Source: an uncultured Pseudophaeobacter sp.
GTDB lineage: Bacteria; Pseudomonadota; Alphaproteobacteria; Rhodobacterales; Rhodobacteraceae
Reading direction: 5' to 3'
DNA length: 62,975 bases
NCBI GenBank assembly: GCA_905479575.1
Contig: CAJQNB010000024.1
Coordinates: forward strand, 1 to 62,975
Shown: piece by piece, positions 18,265 to 26,961 of the stretch
Position numbering within the stretch: position 1 is the stretch's first letter
Layout: every line of letters starts with the position of its first letter
Position numbers and translations under genes: made by a program
The notes under the pieces: model-generated
Told to the model about the DNA's origin: nothing
What the model saw: the letters and a program-made list of their open reading frames with translations, nothing else
Database searches by the model: none

Positions 18265-18914
18265 TGCAGATCCCATTCGCCCTCGCTGAAGAGCCTGACC
18301 AGATCACCACAGAAAAGGGCCGCAAGCTGTTTGCCGGCGAATCCCTGTTTGTCAAAGGCGTGGTGGCCATGTCCGGCCTGCCCGATGCAGACCGCATGGA
18401 GGTCTGCTTTGCCGGCCGTTCCAACGTTGGCAAATCCAGTCTGATCAATGCCCTCACCGGCACCAAGGGCCTGGCACGTGCCTCCAACACGCCGGGCCGC
18501 ACGCAAGAGATCAACTTTTTCACCCAGGGCCCCGAGCTCTACCTGGTGGACCTTCCCGGCTATGGCTATGCCAATGCGCCGCTGGCGGTGGTGGAGAAAT
18601 GGCAAAAGCTGCTCAAACGCTACCTCAGTGGCCGTCAGACCCTGCGCCGCGCCTTTGTGCTGATCGACAGCCGTCACGGCGTCAAGGATGTGGACGAAGA
18701 GATCATGAGCCTGCTGGACAGCTCTGCTGTGACGTTTCAGTGCGTCATGACCAAGGCCGACAAGGTCAAGCTGAAGGATCGTGAACGGGTGATTGAACAG
18801 GTCCGCACGGCCCTGGCACGCCACCCTGCAGCCTATCCAGAGATCGTGCTGACCTCCTCGGAGAAAGGCGATGGCATCGCCACCCTGCGCTCCATCATCT
18901 GCGGTCTTGAATAG
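18264..18914 (+). CDS. engB: ribosome biogenesis GTPase EngB (YihA/YsxC)
   Basis: A 216-residue GTPase acting in large-subunit assembly. All G motifs are visible: G1 GRSNVGKSSLINAL, G2 NTPGRTQEINFF, G3 DLPGYGYA, G4 TKADK and G5 region TSSEKGDG. The start at 18264 (MQIPFALAEE) overlaps the last base of the MOSC stop; the longer in-frame start at 18219 adds non-conserved residues. Essential in most bacteria. Confidence 0.95.
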   Translation: MQIPFALAEEPDQITTEKGRKLFAGESLFVKGVVAMSGLPDADRMEVCFAGRSNVGKSSLINALTGTKGLARASNTPGRTQEINFFTQGPELYLVDLPGYGYANAPLAVVEKWQKLLKRYLSGRQTLRRAFVLIDSRHGVKDVDEEIMSLLDSSAVTFQCVMTKADKVKLKDRERVIEQVRTALARHPAAYPEIVLTSSEKGDGIATLRSIICGLE

Positions 18915-18948
18915 ACTAGGTTGAACCTGGCCCTTTTTCATCCCGTCC

Positions 18949-18977
18949 CCCCGCAGAGCCCATATCCTCCTGCGGGG
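18949..18977. terminator. GC-rich hairpin behind engB
   Basis: CCCCGCAG at 18949-18956 pairs with CTGCGGGG at 18970-18977 around a 13-base loop, 35 bp after the engB stop. A T-tract is absent on the plus side (AGTTAAATTACTT follows), so it may be a weak or Rho-assisted terminator of the yidC-MOSC-engB unit. Confidence 0.45.
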
Positions 18978-19038
18978 AGTTAAATTACTTCTTCTCGTAA
19001 GACGGGGGCCGTTTCTCTGTCGGGGCAGGTCCTAGTGA

Positions 19039-19728
19039 CTAGGGCCTCGGGCTCCAAACGTAATACGGGATCAACTTGGATTGTCCACCGGCTTGGGCAA
19101 CATCGGAAATTAGCATCCCTAGCTTAGACGACTGGCTCACCTGACGTTCATGGCGTTGCAGAATAAAATAGTCCTGTCGGCTCTTGAACTCCAGAACGAT
19201 GGTGGTCCCATCTAAAGCCACTAGGTCAGCAGGCTTACCATCCTCCCCAAGGTAGGGCACGGTTTCATCAAAACCATTGGCGATCCCCCCTGCAAACAGT
19301 CGCAGATCACTTACCACCTTCTGAAACTTTTTCACGTCCTGTCCGGGAATGGCGCCGGCATCCACATCATATAGCCAGCCAACTTGATAGCCTAAAACCC
19401 CAGAGGGGTCCTTTTGAACAAAACGGCCCTTTCCATCCTCCATCAGGTTTAAGCGCACCAGGCTACCCGCCCCGACGCTCGGCAAGATCAGAAGTCTGAC
19501 AACCAACAGCTCGTCATCCTTCAAATCGGCGTTCCAGAGGGCTTTCTCCCGCATGAAGTAGAGATTCCGCCCGAACCAGTTAGAATAGAAGTCTCGCCGA
19601 GGCTCCCGCTCGATCTCAGCCGGAAAAAGATTTTCCTTATAATTCTCTGGCAGTTGCGGCGTGCACGCCGCCAGAAACACGGCTGCAAGAGAACAGATCA
19701 ATACTCTAAGCGACAATGTTCTATCCAC
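19039..19728 (-). CDS. putative lipoprotein of unknown function
   Basis: About 229 residues from a GTG start at 19728 (a TTG at 19716 is an alternative; the frame is open to 19809, overlapping the SDR gene). The hydrophobic signal LICSLAAVFLAAC carries a lipobox with Cys in LAAC. The mature protein contains FYSNWFGRNLYFMREKALWN and ends LIPYYVWSPRP; I recognise no domain. It lies directly behind the SDR gene on the same strand, both inserted between engB and argB. No catalytic motif can be seen. Confidence 0.65.
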   Translation of the reverse strand: MDRTLSLRVLICSLAAVFLAACTPQLPENYKENLFPAEIEREPRRDFYSNWFGRNLYFMREKALWNADLKDDELLVVRLLILPSVGAGSLVRLNLMEDGKGRFVQKDPSGVLGYQVGWLYDVDAGAIPGQDVKKFQKVVSDLRLFAGGIANGFDETVPYLGEDGKPADLVALDGTTIVLEFKSRQDYFILQRHERQVSQSSKLGMLISDVAQAGGQSKLIPYYVWSPRP

Positions 19729-19742
19729 TAAAAGATTTGACC

Positions 19743-20471
19743 TCAGACGTGTTGGGCGCCGTTCACTTCGATCTCCGCACCCGAGATATAAGAGCTTTCC
19801 TGCGAGCACAGGAAATAGATCGCCGCGGCGACCTCCTCTGGCTGGCCGAGGCGCTGCATCGGGAGTTTTTCGACAATCTTGTCGGTACCAGGGGACAGGA
19901 TCGCGGTTTCCACCTCCCCCGGCGCGATGGCATTCACCCGCACCCCGAGGGGGCCAAAATCATGGGCCATCTCGCGGGTCAGCGCTGCCAGTGCCGCCTT
20001 GGACGTAGCATAAGCGGCCCCGGCAAAGGGATGCACCCGACTGCCGGCAATCGAGGTCACGTTGACCACTGATCCCTTGGCGGCGGCCAGTTCATCCTTC
20101 AGCCCGCGTGCCAGCACCACAGAGGAAAAGAAGTTGACGTGAAAGACCTTGCCCCAGGTCATCAGGTCGGTGTCCAGGGTGTTCAACCGCTCACCTTCGG
20201 GCCCTTTGGGAGAGATGCCCGCATTGTTGACCAACGCATCGAGCTGCCCGCCAAGCCGTTCTTGGATGACGCCCACCGCGTTGATGGTGTCAGAAGGGTC
20301 CGACAGGTCCAGTTGCACGTGATTCTCAGCACCGCCACCCCAGGGGCATTCCTCGGGGAAGGGTTGCCGTGAACAGGTGATCACCCGCCAGCCTTCGGCG
20401 CTGAAGCGTCGCACAGTTGCGTGGCCAATGCCCCGGCTGGCGCCGGTCAGAAGCAAAGTCTTTTGGCGCAT
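19743..20471 (-). CDS. SDR family NAD(P)-dependent oxidoreductase
   Basis: A 242-residue Rossmann-fold short-chain dehydrogenase. The cofactor motif TGASRGIGHA is at residues 9-18, NNAGIS follows, and the catalytic YxxxK is in AAYATSKAALAAL with the preceding Ser in VNVTSIAGS. The C-terminus QESSYISGAEIEVNGAQHV is the usual substrate-loop end of FabG-like SDRs. Substrate cannot be assigned. It is divergent from argB, with about 128 bp between the starts, and precedes the lipoprotein gene. Confidence 0.9.
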   Translation of the reverse strand: MRQKTLLLTGASRGIGHATVRRFSAEGWRVITCSRQPFPEECPWGGGAENHVQLDLSDPSDTINAVGVIQERLGGQLDALVNNAGISPKGPEGERLNTLDTDLMTWGKVFHVNFFSSVVLARGLKDELAAAKGSVVNVTSIAGSRVHPFAGAAYATSKAALAALTREMAHDFGPLGVRVNAIAPGEVETAILSPGTDKIVEKLPMQRLGQPEEVAAAIYFLCSQESSYISGAEIEVNGAQHV

Positions 20472-20599
20472 GGCGTAAATTCCATCTTTCTGAGCTGTGA
20501 GGCGACCCTATCAGGCCAGCTCGGAGCTGCAATCTCTATGTCGCACTTGGCAGCAGTGCCAGAAGCAAGTAACACCAGATGCCAAGAGGACCCCGAGCC

Positions 20600-21460
20600 A
20601 TGAAGAAACAAGATATGAACCGCGACTGGATTGCCACTGCTGAAACTCTGTCGAGCGCCCTGCCCTATTTGCAGCGCTATGACGGAGCCATTGTTGTCAT
20701 CAAGCTGGGTGGCCATGCCATGGGCAGCGACGAAGCGATGGAAACCTTTGCCCGCGATATCGTGTTGATGCGTCAGGTCGGGGTCAACCCGGTGATCGTG
20801 CATGGCGGCGGGCCGATGATCAATGCCATGCTGGACAAACTGCAGATCCAGTCAGAGTTTGTTGACGGCAAGCGGGTCACCGATCAGGCCACCATGGAAG
20901 TGGTGGAGATGGTGCTCTCTGGGGTGGTCAACAAACGCATTGTGCAGGCGATCAATGCCCAGGGAGGCCGCGCCGTGGGCCTGTCGGGCAAGGATGCAAA
21001 CCTGATCACCTGCGATCAGGCCAATGCCAAGCTTGGCTTTGTCGGTGCCCCGGTACAGATGGAGCCACAGGTTCTGCATGATCTGTTCGAAAAAGACATC
21101 ATCCCGGTGATTGCCCCCATCGGGGCTGGCCGCGCGGGTGAAACCTTTAATATCAATGGTGACACCGCAGCTGGCGCTATCGCCACTGCGCTCAACGCCG
21201 ACCGGCTGCTGCTGCTGACGGATGTTTCCGGCGTCAAGGATGCAACTGGCGAAGTTGTGACCGAGTTGAAAGCCGCAGATGTGGAACGTCTGACCGCCGA
21301 AGGTGTCATTGCTGGCGGCATGATCCCCAAAACAGAAACCGCTCTGGAGGCCGTTCGTTCCGGCGTGCGCGCCTGTACCATTGTTGATGGCCGGGTCAAA
21401 AACGCTGTGCTGCTGGAACTGTTTACCGATCACGGCGCAGGCTCGATGATCCGCGCCTGA
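20600..21460 (+). CDS. argB: acetylglutamate kinase
   Basis: A 286-residue amino-acid kinase catalysing the second step of arginine biosynthesis, phosphorylation of N-acetylglutamate. Motifs include [11 protein letters not shown] (ATP site), [37 protein letters not shown] and [21 protein letters not shown], the last part of the nucleotide and arginine-feedback region. The ATG at 20600 (MKKQDMNRD) is preceded by CCCCGAGCC, a weak site; 20615 is an alternative. Leu codons are almost all CTG, unlike xerD or aroB earlier in the window. Confidence 0.97.
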   Translation: MKKQDMNRDWIATAETLSSALPYLQRYDGAIVVIKLGGHAMGSDEAMETFARDIVLMRQVGVNPVIVHGGGPMINAMLDKLQIQSEFVDGKRVTDQATMEVVEMVLSGVVNKRIVQAINAQGGRAVGLSGKDANLITCDQANAKLGFVGAPVQMEPQVLHDLFEKDIIPVIAPIGAGRAGETFNINGDTAAGAIATALNADRLLLLTDVSGVKDATGEVVTELKAADVERLTAEGVIAGGMIPKTETALEAVRSGVRACTIVDGRVKNAVLLELFTDHGAGSMIRA

Positions 21461-21589
21461 ACCTAGGGCCCCGCCTTCAGCCTCCAATAGAACGGCCCAA
21501 GCCAGCCTATCTGAACGGTAGTGCCGTTTTTGCGCATCCCCTGCTCAACATTCTGCTATCCTCCCCTGCAGACGCCTCGGGAGGTTAGC

Positions 21590-22294
21590 ATGACATCGGC
21601 ACCCACGCCTCAGCAGGCCAAGACCGGTCCACAGCAGGGCTACGCTGATATCGCCCAGGCCGCGCGTGCTGTGGGCCTGCAGATCTATGGCGCGCTTCAC
21701 CCCTGCGAGCGCCCAGTCAAGGGGCTGTCCCATGGCACCCTGATTCTATTGGGCTGCGGCGCGGCGTACTGGCCGATCTTCACCCGCTCCCCCGAGTATC
21801 TGGAGGCCAGACCGGATCCTGTGGATCGCTGGTCAACACGCGTGATTGGCAGTCTGGCGGCGAATCTGGGCGCCACAGCCCATTTTCCCTTTGGGGGCCC
21901 ACCCTATACGCCCTTTGTGGACTGGGCTCTGGCTTCGGGTCGGGCTTTCACATCCCCGTCACAAATGATGGTGCATGATGAGGTAGGCATGTTGATTTCC
22001 TTTCGGGGGGCGCTCCACTTCGATCAAAGCTTTGACATCCCCCCTCCTCCTTTGGCACACTCTCCCTGCGCGACCTGCACAACCCAGCCATGTTTAACGT
22101 CATGTCCGGCAGATGCCATGGCTGAAGGTGGTCCCTATGATCTGGCCGCCTGTCACCACCACTTAGAGACCCCGGCCGGAGTAGCCTGCATGACGCAGGG
22201 ATGCCGCGCCCGGTGCGCATGTCCCCTCAGCCAGGGGGCTGGACGACCCATTGAACAAACCGCACATCACATGAGGTATTTTCACCCATCATGA
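21590..22294 (+). CDS. ferredoxin-like 4Fe-4S protein
   Basis: A 234-residue protein with a central CATCTTQPCLTSCPADAM cysteine cluster (C-x2-C-x4-C-x3-C-P) typical of a 4Fe-4S site and further cysteines in CMTQGCRARCACP near the end. The N-terminal 150 residues resemble the fold seen in reductase/ferredoxin partners but I cannot name the family. The start at 21590 has GGGAGG six bases upstream, a strong site; the frame is open to 21521. It overlaps the next gene by ATGA, so both are cotranslated, probably from a promoter in the 129 bp after argB. Confidence 0.75.
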   Translation: MTSAPTPQQAKTGPQQGYADIAQAARAVGLQIYGALHPCERPVKGLSHGTLILLGCGAAYWPIFTRSPEYLEARPDPVDRWSTRVIGSLAANLGATAHFPFGGPPYTPFVDWALASGRAFTSPSQMMVHDEVGMLISFRGALHFDQSFDIPPPPLAHSPCATCTTQPCLTSCPADAMAEGGPYDLAACHHHLETPAGVACMTQGCRARCACPLSQGAGRPIEQTAHHMRYFHPS

Positions 22295-22788
22295 CCTGTA
22301 CCCTGATCCTGACCCGTCACGCAAAATCCGCCTGGGACAGCAACGCCCCTAGCGATCATTCTCGCCCGCTGAACAGTCGGGGGCGGGATTCTGCCAGGGC
22401 GCTTGGGAATTGGCTGCGAGAAACAAACGAACTGCCGCTACAGGTCCTGTCGTCCTCCTCTCAGCGCACGCGAGAGACCTATCAGCTGACCGGCATTGAG
22501 GCGCCTGCGGTCTTTACCGAACGGCTCTATCACGCAAGCTCTGACATCATCTTTCAGGTGCTAAAAGAAGCATCACATTCACGCACGATGATCTTGGGCC
22601 ATAATCCGGGGATAGCGGCCTTTGCCCATGCCATTGTAAACTACCCTGCGGATCATACCCGCTTTGACGACTATCCAACCGGCGCAACCCTGATCGCCAA
22701 GTTTGACATCGACACCTGGGCGGATCTGACCTGGAGTAGCGGCAGGGTGATTGAATTCATCGTCCCGCGTGAATTGCTGGTGACCTGA
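22291..22788 (+). CDS. SixA-like histidine phosphatase
   Basis: A 165-residue member of the histidine phosphatase superfamily. The catalytic RHG-type motif reads LTRHAKSAWDS with the phospho-accepting His, and the second site is ILGHNPGIAAFAHAI. Length and motif spacing match SixA-like phosphohistidine phosphatases that act on phosphorelay proteins, though small-molecule substrates are possible. It shares ATGA with the Fe-S protein gene. Confidence 0.88.
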   Translation: MTCTLILTRHAKSAWDSNAPSDHSRPLNSRGRDSARALGNWLRETNELPLQVLSSSSQRTRETYQLTGIEAPAVFTERLYHASSDIIFQVLKEASHSRTMILGHNPGIAAFAHAIVNYPADHTRFDDYPTGATLIAKFDIDTWADLTWSSGRVIEFIVPRELLVT

Positions 22789-22964
22789 ATTCGCTCTGGC
22801 TAAAGGCATGCTGTTGATATAGTCATCCGCATATCTACCCTGGAGATTTTATGTCCCGTTGAGGATGGTGCCTCCGGCACCGCTGCACAGTTCAAAACCA
22901 CATCAGGCCGTTTTCAACATGCAACGGCACGGTTTGTGTGTGCTTCGTCTTTCTCAACTTTCCG

Positions 22965-22987
22965 AACTGCGTAAGACGCAGTTTTCT
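22965..22987 (+). terminator. hairpin with short T-tract
   Basis: AACTGCGT at 22965-22972 and ACGCAGTT at 22976-22983 form an eight-pair stem with a three-base loop, followed by TTCTTC. It ends the Fe-S/phosphatase unit, or lies just before the GNAT start (23006). Confidence 0.5.
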
Positions 22988-23005
22988 TCAAGGGACATGC
23001 CTGAC

Positions 23006-23434
23006 ATGATCAGACCCTATACTCCAGCGGACAAACCCGCTGTTCTTTCCATCTGGCGTGAAGCCAGTGCGCTCGCCCATCCGTTTCTTACGACAGAGGC
23101 CACGGATCAGGCAGAAGCCATGATCCGCGACCATTTCTTGGATTTGGCAGAAACCTACATGGCCGACGTCGCAGGTGCGCCCGTCGGTTTCATCTCACTG
23201 ATCGACCACGAGGTCGGCGGGTTGTTTCTACGCCCTGCGTTTCACGGACGTGGCATCGGACGCGCGCTGATGGATCGCGCCGTTGCACGCAAAGGATATC
23301 TCGAACTTGATGTCTTTACCAAGAACTCCATCGGGCGTCGCTTCTATCAAAGCTACGGTTTCACCGCAGGAGAAGAGCGGATCAATGGCTTCTTCGGCCA
23401 TCCCGAAATCCGCATGCACTTCGGCGCCGCCTGA
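23006..23434 (+). CDS. GNAT family N-acetyltransferase
   Basis: A 142-residue acetyltransferase. The acetyl-CoA loop is RPAFHGRGIGRALMDRA, preceded by beta-4 GGLFLRP and followed by ELDVFTKNSIGRRFYQSYGF, the usual beta-5/alpha-4 region of GNATs. I choose the ATG at 23006 (MIRPYTPADKPAV); AAGGGA lies about 12 bases upstream, while the 22997 ATG (MPDMIRPY) would be too close to it. Substrate unknown. It converges on the bzt operon terminator. Confidence 0.85.
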   Translation: MIRPYTPADKPAVLSIWREASALAHPFLTTEATDQAEAMIRDHFLDLAETYMADVAGAPVGFISLIDHEVGGLFLRPAFHGRGIGRALMDRAVARKGYLELDVFTKNSIGRRFYQSYGFTAGEERINGFFGHPEIRMHFGAA

Positions 23435-23455
23435 CCTTTATGGCGGAAAAGAAAA

Positions 23456-23479
23456 GGCCCCCCGGAAAACCGGGGGGCC
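23456..23479 (-). terminator. Rho-independent terminator of bztABCD
   Basis: GGCCCCCCGG (23456-23465) pairs perfectly with CCGGGGGGCC (23470-23479) around AAAA. On the minus strand the stem is followed by TTTTCTTTTCC, a good U-tract, 26 bp past the bztD stop. The plus side has no T-run. Confidence 0.88.
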
Positions 23480-23505
23480 ACTCTATCTCAGTTTACTCTC
23501 AACAC

Positions 23506-24273
23506 TCAGTGGCCGAGGATTTGGCTCAGGAACAGCTGTGTCCGTTCGCTTTGTGGGTTGTTGAAGAACTCTTCCGGCTCGTTCTGCTCCACAATCTGGC
23601 CGGCATCCATAAAGATCACCCGGTTCGCCACCTGACGGGCAAAACCCATTTCGTGGGTCACACAAAGCATCGTCATGCCCTCTTCTGCCAGTTCGATCAT
23701 GGTGTCGAGCACCTCTTTGATCATCTCTGGATCCAGCGCCGAGGTTGGTTCATCAAACAACATGATCCGCGGCATCATGCAAAGCGAGCGGGCAATGGCC
23801 ACACGCTGCTGCTGACCACCGGACAATTGGCCAGGGTATTTGTTGGCCTGATCCGGGATTTTCACCTTTTCCAGGAAATGCATCGCCCGTTCTTCGGCTT
23901 CTTTCTTGGGTGTTTTACGAACCCAGATCGGCGCCAGCGTGCAGTTTTCCAGAATGGTCAGATGCGGGAACAGGTTAAAGTGCTGGAAGCACATGCCAAC
24001 CTCTGACCGGATCTTGTCGATGTTTTTCAGATCATTGGACAGCAGGGTCCCATCGACCTCAATCGAGCCCTGCTGGTGCTCTTCCAGTGCGTTGATGCAG
24101 CGGATCAGGGTCGATTTACCCGACCCGGACGGACCACAGATAACAATCCGCTCCCCCTGATTAACGGTCAGGTTGATGTCGCGCAGCACGTGAAACGACC
24201 CGTACCATTTGTTCATCTGGTTGATGGTGATTGCAATTTCGTCAGAGACTTGCATTTGAGAAGTGTCAGCCAT
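23506..24273 (-). CDS. bztD: amino-acid ABC transporter ATP-binding protein BztD
   Basis: A 255-residue ATPase energising uptake of Glu/Gln/Asp/Asn by the Bzt system. Walker A is [15 protein letters not shown], the Q-loop region has [15 protein letters not shown], the ABC signature is [15 protein letters not shown], Walker B is [13 protein letters not shown] and the H-loop is VTHEMGF. It is last in the bztABCD order, 12 bp after bztC, and is followed by a strong terminator. Confidence 0.95.
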   Translation of the reverse strand: MADTSQMQVSDEIAITINQMNKWYGSFHVLRDINLTVNQGERIVICGPSGSGKSTLIRCINALEEHQQGSIEVDGTLLSNDLKNIDKIRSEVGMCFQHFNLFPHLTILENCTLAPIWVRKTPKKEAEERAMHFLEKVKIPDQANKYPGQLSGGQQQRVAIARSLCMMPRIMLFDEPTSALDPEMIKEVLDTMIELAEEGMTMLCVTHEMGFARQVANRVIFMDAGQIVEQNEPEEFFNNPQSERTQLFLSQILGH

Positions 24274-24285
24274 TGTCCGGCCTCC

Positions 24286-25584
24286 TTATCGGTGACCAGT
24301 GGCGAGGCGACGCTCGAGCCACTGAGAGTATTGAGAAATGCCGTAGCAAACGATGAAGAACAGCAGCGCTGCAAAGCCCAGAAGCTCCCAGTAGACGCCG
24401 TTCCATTCGGTCGAGGCAAGAATAGGACCACGGATCATTCCCACGAGGTCGAACATCGAAATGACCGACACCAGCGTAGTATCCTTGAACAGGCCAACGG
24501 CCACATTCACGATACCCGGAATAGAGATCTTCAGGGCCTGAGGCAGAATGATCAGACGCATCGCCTGAGGGTAATCCAGACCCAGACTGTCCGCGGCCTC
24601 ATATTGTCCCTTTGGCAAAGCCGCGAGACCACCCCGGATCACTTCGGCGATATAGGCCGCAGAGAATAGGGTGATCATGATGACCACACGCAGGAACAGA
24701 TCCACAGATGCATCCGGCGGGAAGAAGTAGGACAGCATCACCGAGGCCACAAAGAGCAGCGTGATCAGCGGCACGCCGCGCACGAACTCGATAAAGACCA
24801 CGCAGATCCATTTGATCAGCGGCATAGAGGACTGACGTCCCAAAGCCAGGGCAATCCCCAATGGCACCGACAGCGACACGCAGGTCACACCCAGCATCAT
24901 GTTGAGCATAAAGCCACCCAGATCCCGCGAGGGCACTGCCGACAGCATCGCCGTGTCCGACGCGCCTTCAGGAATGAGCATCCCGCCGACTTTCCAGATC
25001 ACCAGGGCCGCAACGATGGACCCAAAGAACCCCGCTGCAAAGCTGCTCTTGCCAAGGTACTGAAACACAACCGCAGCAACAGCAAAGCCAACCAGGGCAA
25101 CAACAGGCACCATGAAAGCGCCGCCCCAGATCAGCCAGAAGGCCAGGAAGGGGTAAACAACGGTAAAGGCCAACAGCTTGCGCGGCAGGTCAAAGAACAA
25201 CACCGGTGCCAAGGCGATCAGCAACAGGACCAGCGCCAGGTTTGGCCGCCAGTATTGGTCTGTGGGGTATTTGAACCCATAGAGCAGTTGATTCCAGCGC
25301 TCAGTCAGGACCGAGAAACAGGCGCCAGACTTACCATCCAGAATCTCGCGACACTCAGCCAGCGAAGAGGTGGTCCAGATTCCGTTCAGCATCCAGGGTA
25401 GGGTATTGCTGAGCAGGGAATAGAGCAGAGCTAGGGAAAGAAGCGTCAATATACTGTTGGGAATGTTTGAGAACAGGTTCTCGCGCACCCACTTATAGGC
25501 ACCAGTATCACGCGCAGGCGGCGGCGATTCTGGAATGACGCTTGTGGCGACAAAGGCAATCGGATTGTTTTGTTTATCGCTCAT
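24286..25584 (-). CDS. bztC: amino-acid ABC transporter permease BztC
   Basis: A 432-residue inner-membrane permease with several helices before the conserved permease domain. The coupling EAA region reads YEAADSLGLDYPQAMRLIIL followed by PQALKISIPGIVN. The long N-terminal extension with extra TM helices is the usual feature of Bzt permeases relative to short HisQM permeases. It forms a heterodimer with BztB and begins 3 bp after bztB stops. Confidence 0.93.
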   Translation of the reverse strand: MSDKQNNPIAFVATSVIPESPPPARDTGAYKWVRENLFSNIPNSILTLLSLALLYSLLSNTLPWMLNGIWTTSSLAECREILDGKSGACFSVLTERWNQLLYGFKYPTDQYWRPNLALVLLLIALAPVLFFDLPRKLLAFTVVYPFLAFWLIWGGAFMVPVVALVGFAVAAVVFQYLGKSSFAAGFFGSIVAALVIWKVGGMLIPEGASDTAMLSAVPSRDLGGFMLNMMLGVTCVSLSVPLGIALALGRQSSMPLIKWICVVFIEFVRGVPLITLLFVASVMLSYFFPPDASVDLFLRVVIMITLFSAAYIAEVIRGGLAALPKGQYEAADSLGLDYPQAMRLIILPQALKISIPGIVNVAVGLFKDTTLVSVISMFDLVGMIRGPILASTEWNGVYWELLGFAALLFFIVCYGISQYSQWLERRLATGHR

Positions 25585-25587
25585 GGC

Positions 25588-26820
25588 TCAGCGCTCCTTC
25601 AGCTTAACGGAGGCGTTGTAGACATTCATCACCATAGAAATCATCAAGGATGCGGTGAGATAGAACAGCATCAGCAACAGCACGCATTCAATCGCCCGCC
25701 CGGTTTGGTTCAGGGTAACCCCGCCCAGTGTTGCGGTGATATCCGCATAGCCCACGGCGATCGCCAGCGAAGAGTTTTTGGTGATGTTGAGAAAGTTGGA
25801 GATCAGCGGCGGGATAATCACCCGCAAAGCCTGGGGCAGAACCACCAGGTTCATGATCCGGCCAGGACGCATACCCAGGGCCGCAGCCGCCTCGGTCTGG
25901 CCTTTTGAGATCGCCTGGATGCCAGCACGGACGTTTTCCGCGATAAAGGCGCCGGTATAGATCGACAGCGCGAACCACAATGCGATCAGCGGGCCACCAA
26001 TTTTGATACCGCCCTTAAAGTTAAAGCCCTTCAGCTCTGGCACTTCCCAGGTCAGTCCCATCACAAGCATCAGCAGGGCAAAGGGAACAATCCAAACCGC
26101 CAAGTTGACAAAGAGGGTGTTGGGACGAATGCCCGTTGCTTCCTGCTTTTGGGTTGCACTGGCGTTCACCATGCGCATCACAAAAAACGATCCTACCAGA
26201 ACCGCGAGAACCAATAGCCAGTTCAGGGCAGCGGAGGCAAACAGCCCGCTCTCGAACAATGGCATCGGGGTGTAGACGCCGCGGTTGGTAAAGGCAAAGA
26301 GGTCAAACACCATGCTGGAAGATGGGTCTGCACCACGAAAATCGCGTGGACCCGGCATAACGGCCGTCATGATGGTGAAAATGATGATGATCCAGATCAG
26401 CACCGGAATGTTGCGAAAGATCTCAACATAGACGGCCATCAGTTTTGACACCAACCAGTTGTTCGACAAACGCAAAACACCGGCAATGACGCCAAAAAAT
26501 GTCGCCGTAATACAGGCTAAGAAGGCCACCAAAAGCGTATTGAGAATACCCACAACAGCGGCGCTGGCATGGCTGGACTGGCTGTCATATTCGATAAGAC
26601 GTTGAGCGATGTCATAGCCAGACCGATCGCCCAGAAAACTGTAGGAAATGTTCAGGCCAGCGGCGCGCAGGTTCTGAATGAGGTTATTGCCCAGGTACCA
26701 TATGGCCAAGGCCAGGACCAAGGCGGCTATCGCCTGGAAGGTCAATGATCGATAGCGGGTATCGTTGACCAGCATGGAGAGCCGGAACTGCTCCTGCGGT
26801 GGGTCAGTGAGAGTTGACAT
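25588..26820 (-). CDS. bztB: amino-acid ABC transporter permease BztB
   Basis: A 410-residue permease of the Bzt uptake system. Helices are spread over the whole length and the EAA coupling motif reads EAAAALGMRPGRIMNLVVLP followed by QALRVIIPPLISN. It pairs with BztC, whose start follows 3 bp later. It is separated from bztA by about 140 bp holding a perfect palindrome that probably lowers permease expression relative to the binding protein. Confidence 0.93.
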   Translation of the reverse strand: MSTLTDPPQEQFRLSMLVNDTRYRSLTFQAIAALVLALAIWYLGNNLIQNLRAAGLNISYSFLGDRSGYDIAQRLIEYDSQSSHASAAVVGILNTLLVAFLACITATFFGVIAGVLRLSNNWLVSKLMAVYVEIFRNIPVLIWIIIIFTIMTAVMPGPRDFRGADPSSSMVFDLFAFTNRGVYTPMPLFESGLFASAALNWLLVLAVLVGSFFVMRMVNASATQKQEATGIRPNTLFVNLAVWIVPFALLMLVMGLTWEVPELKGFNFKGGIKIGGPLIALWFALSIYTGAFIAENVRAGIQAISKGQTEAAAALGMRPGRIMNLVVLPQALRVIIPPLISNFLNITKNSSLAIAVGYADITATLGGVTLNQTGRAIECVLLLMLFYLTASLMISMVMNVYNASVKLKER

Positions 26821-26924
26821 GAAAGTGATCCCCGTAGCTCATAGATCTACCGTTCGGCGGGGTTGGCTCCCCGCTCGTGTCAGATCTAAAGCGTTTTTTG
26901 GTTGGATAGTGTCAGAAGGAAAAA

Positions 26925-26946
26925 GGGCGCAGGATATCCTGCGCCC
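26925..26946 (-). terminator. palindrome between bztA and bztB (attenuating terminator or RNA end)
   Basis: GGGCGCAGGAT and its exact complement ATCCTGCGCCC form a 22-base perfect inverted repeat directly after the bztA stop (26962). On the minus strand TTTTTCCTTC follows. Binding-protein genes of ABC operons commonly have such a structure, which stabilises the upstream message and partially terminates transcription. Confidence 0.72.
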
Positions 26947-26961
26947 CTTCCTAAATGGATC

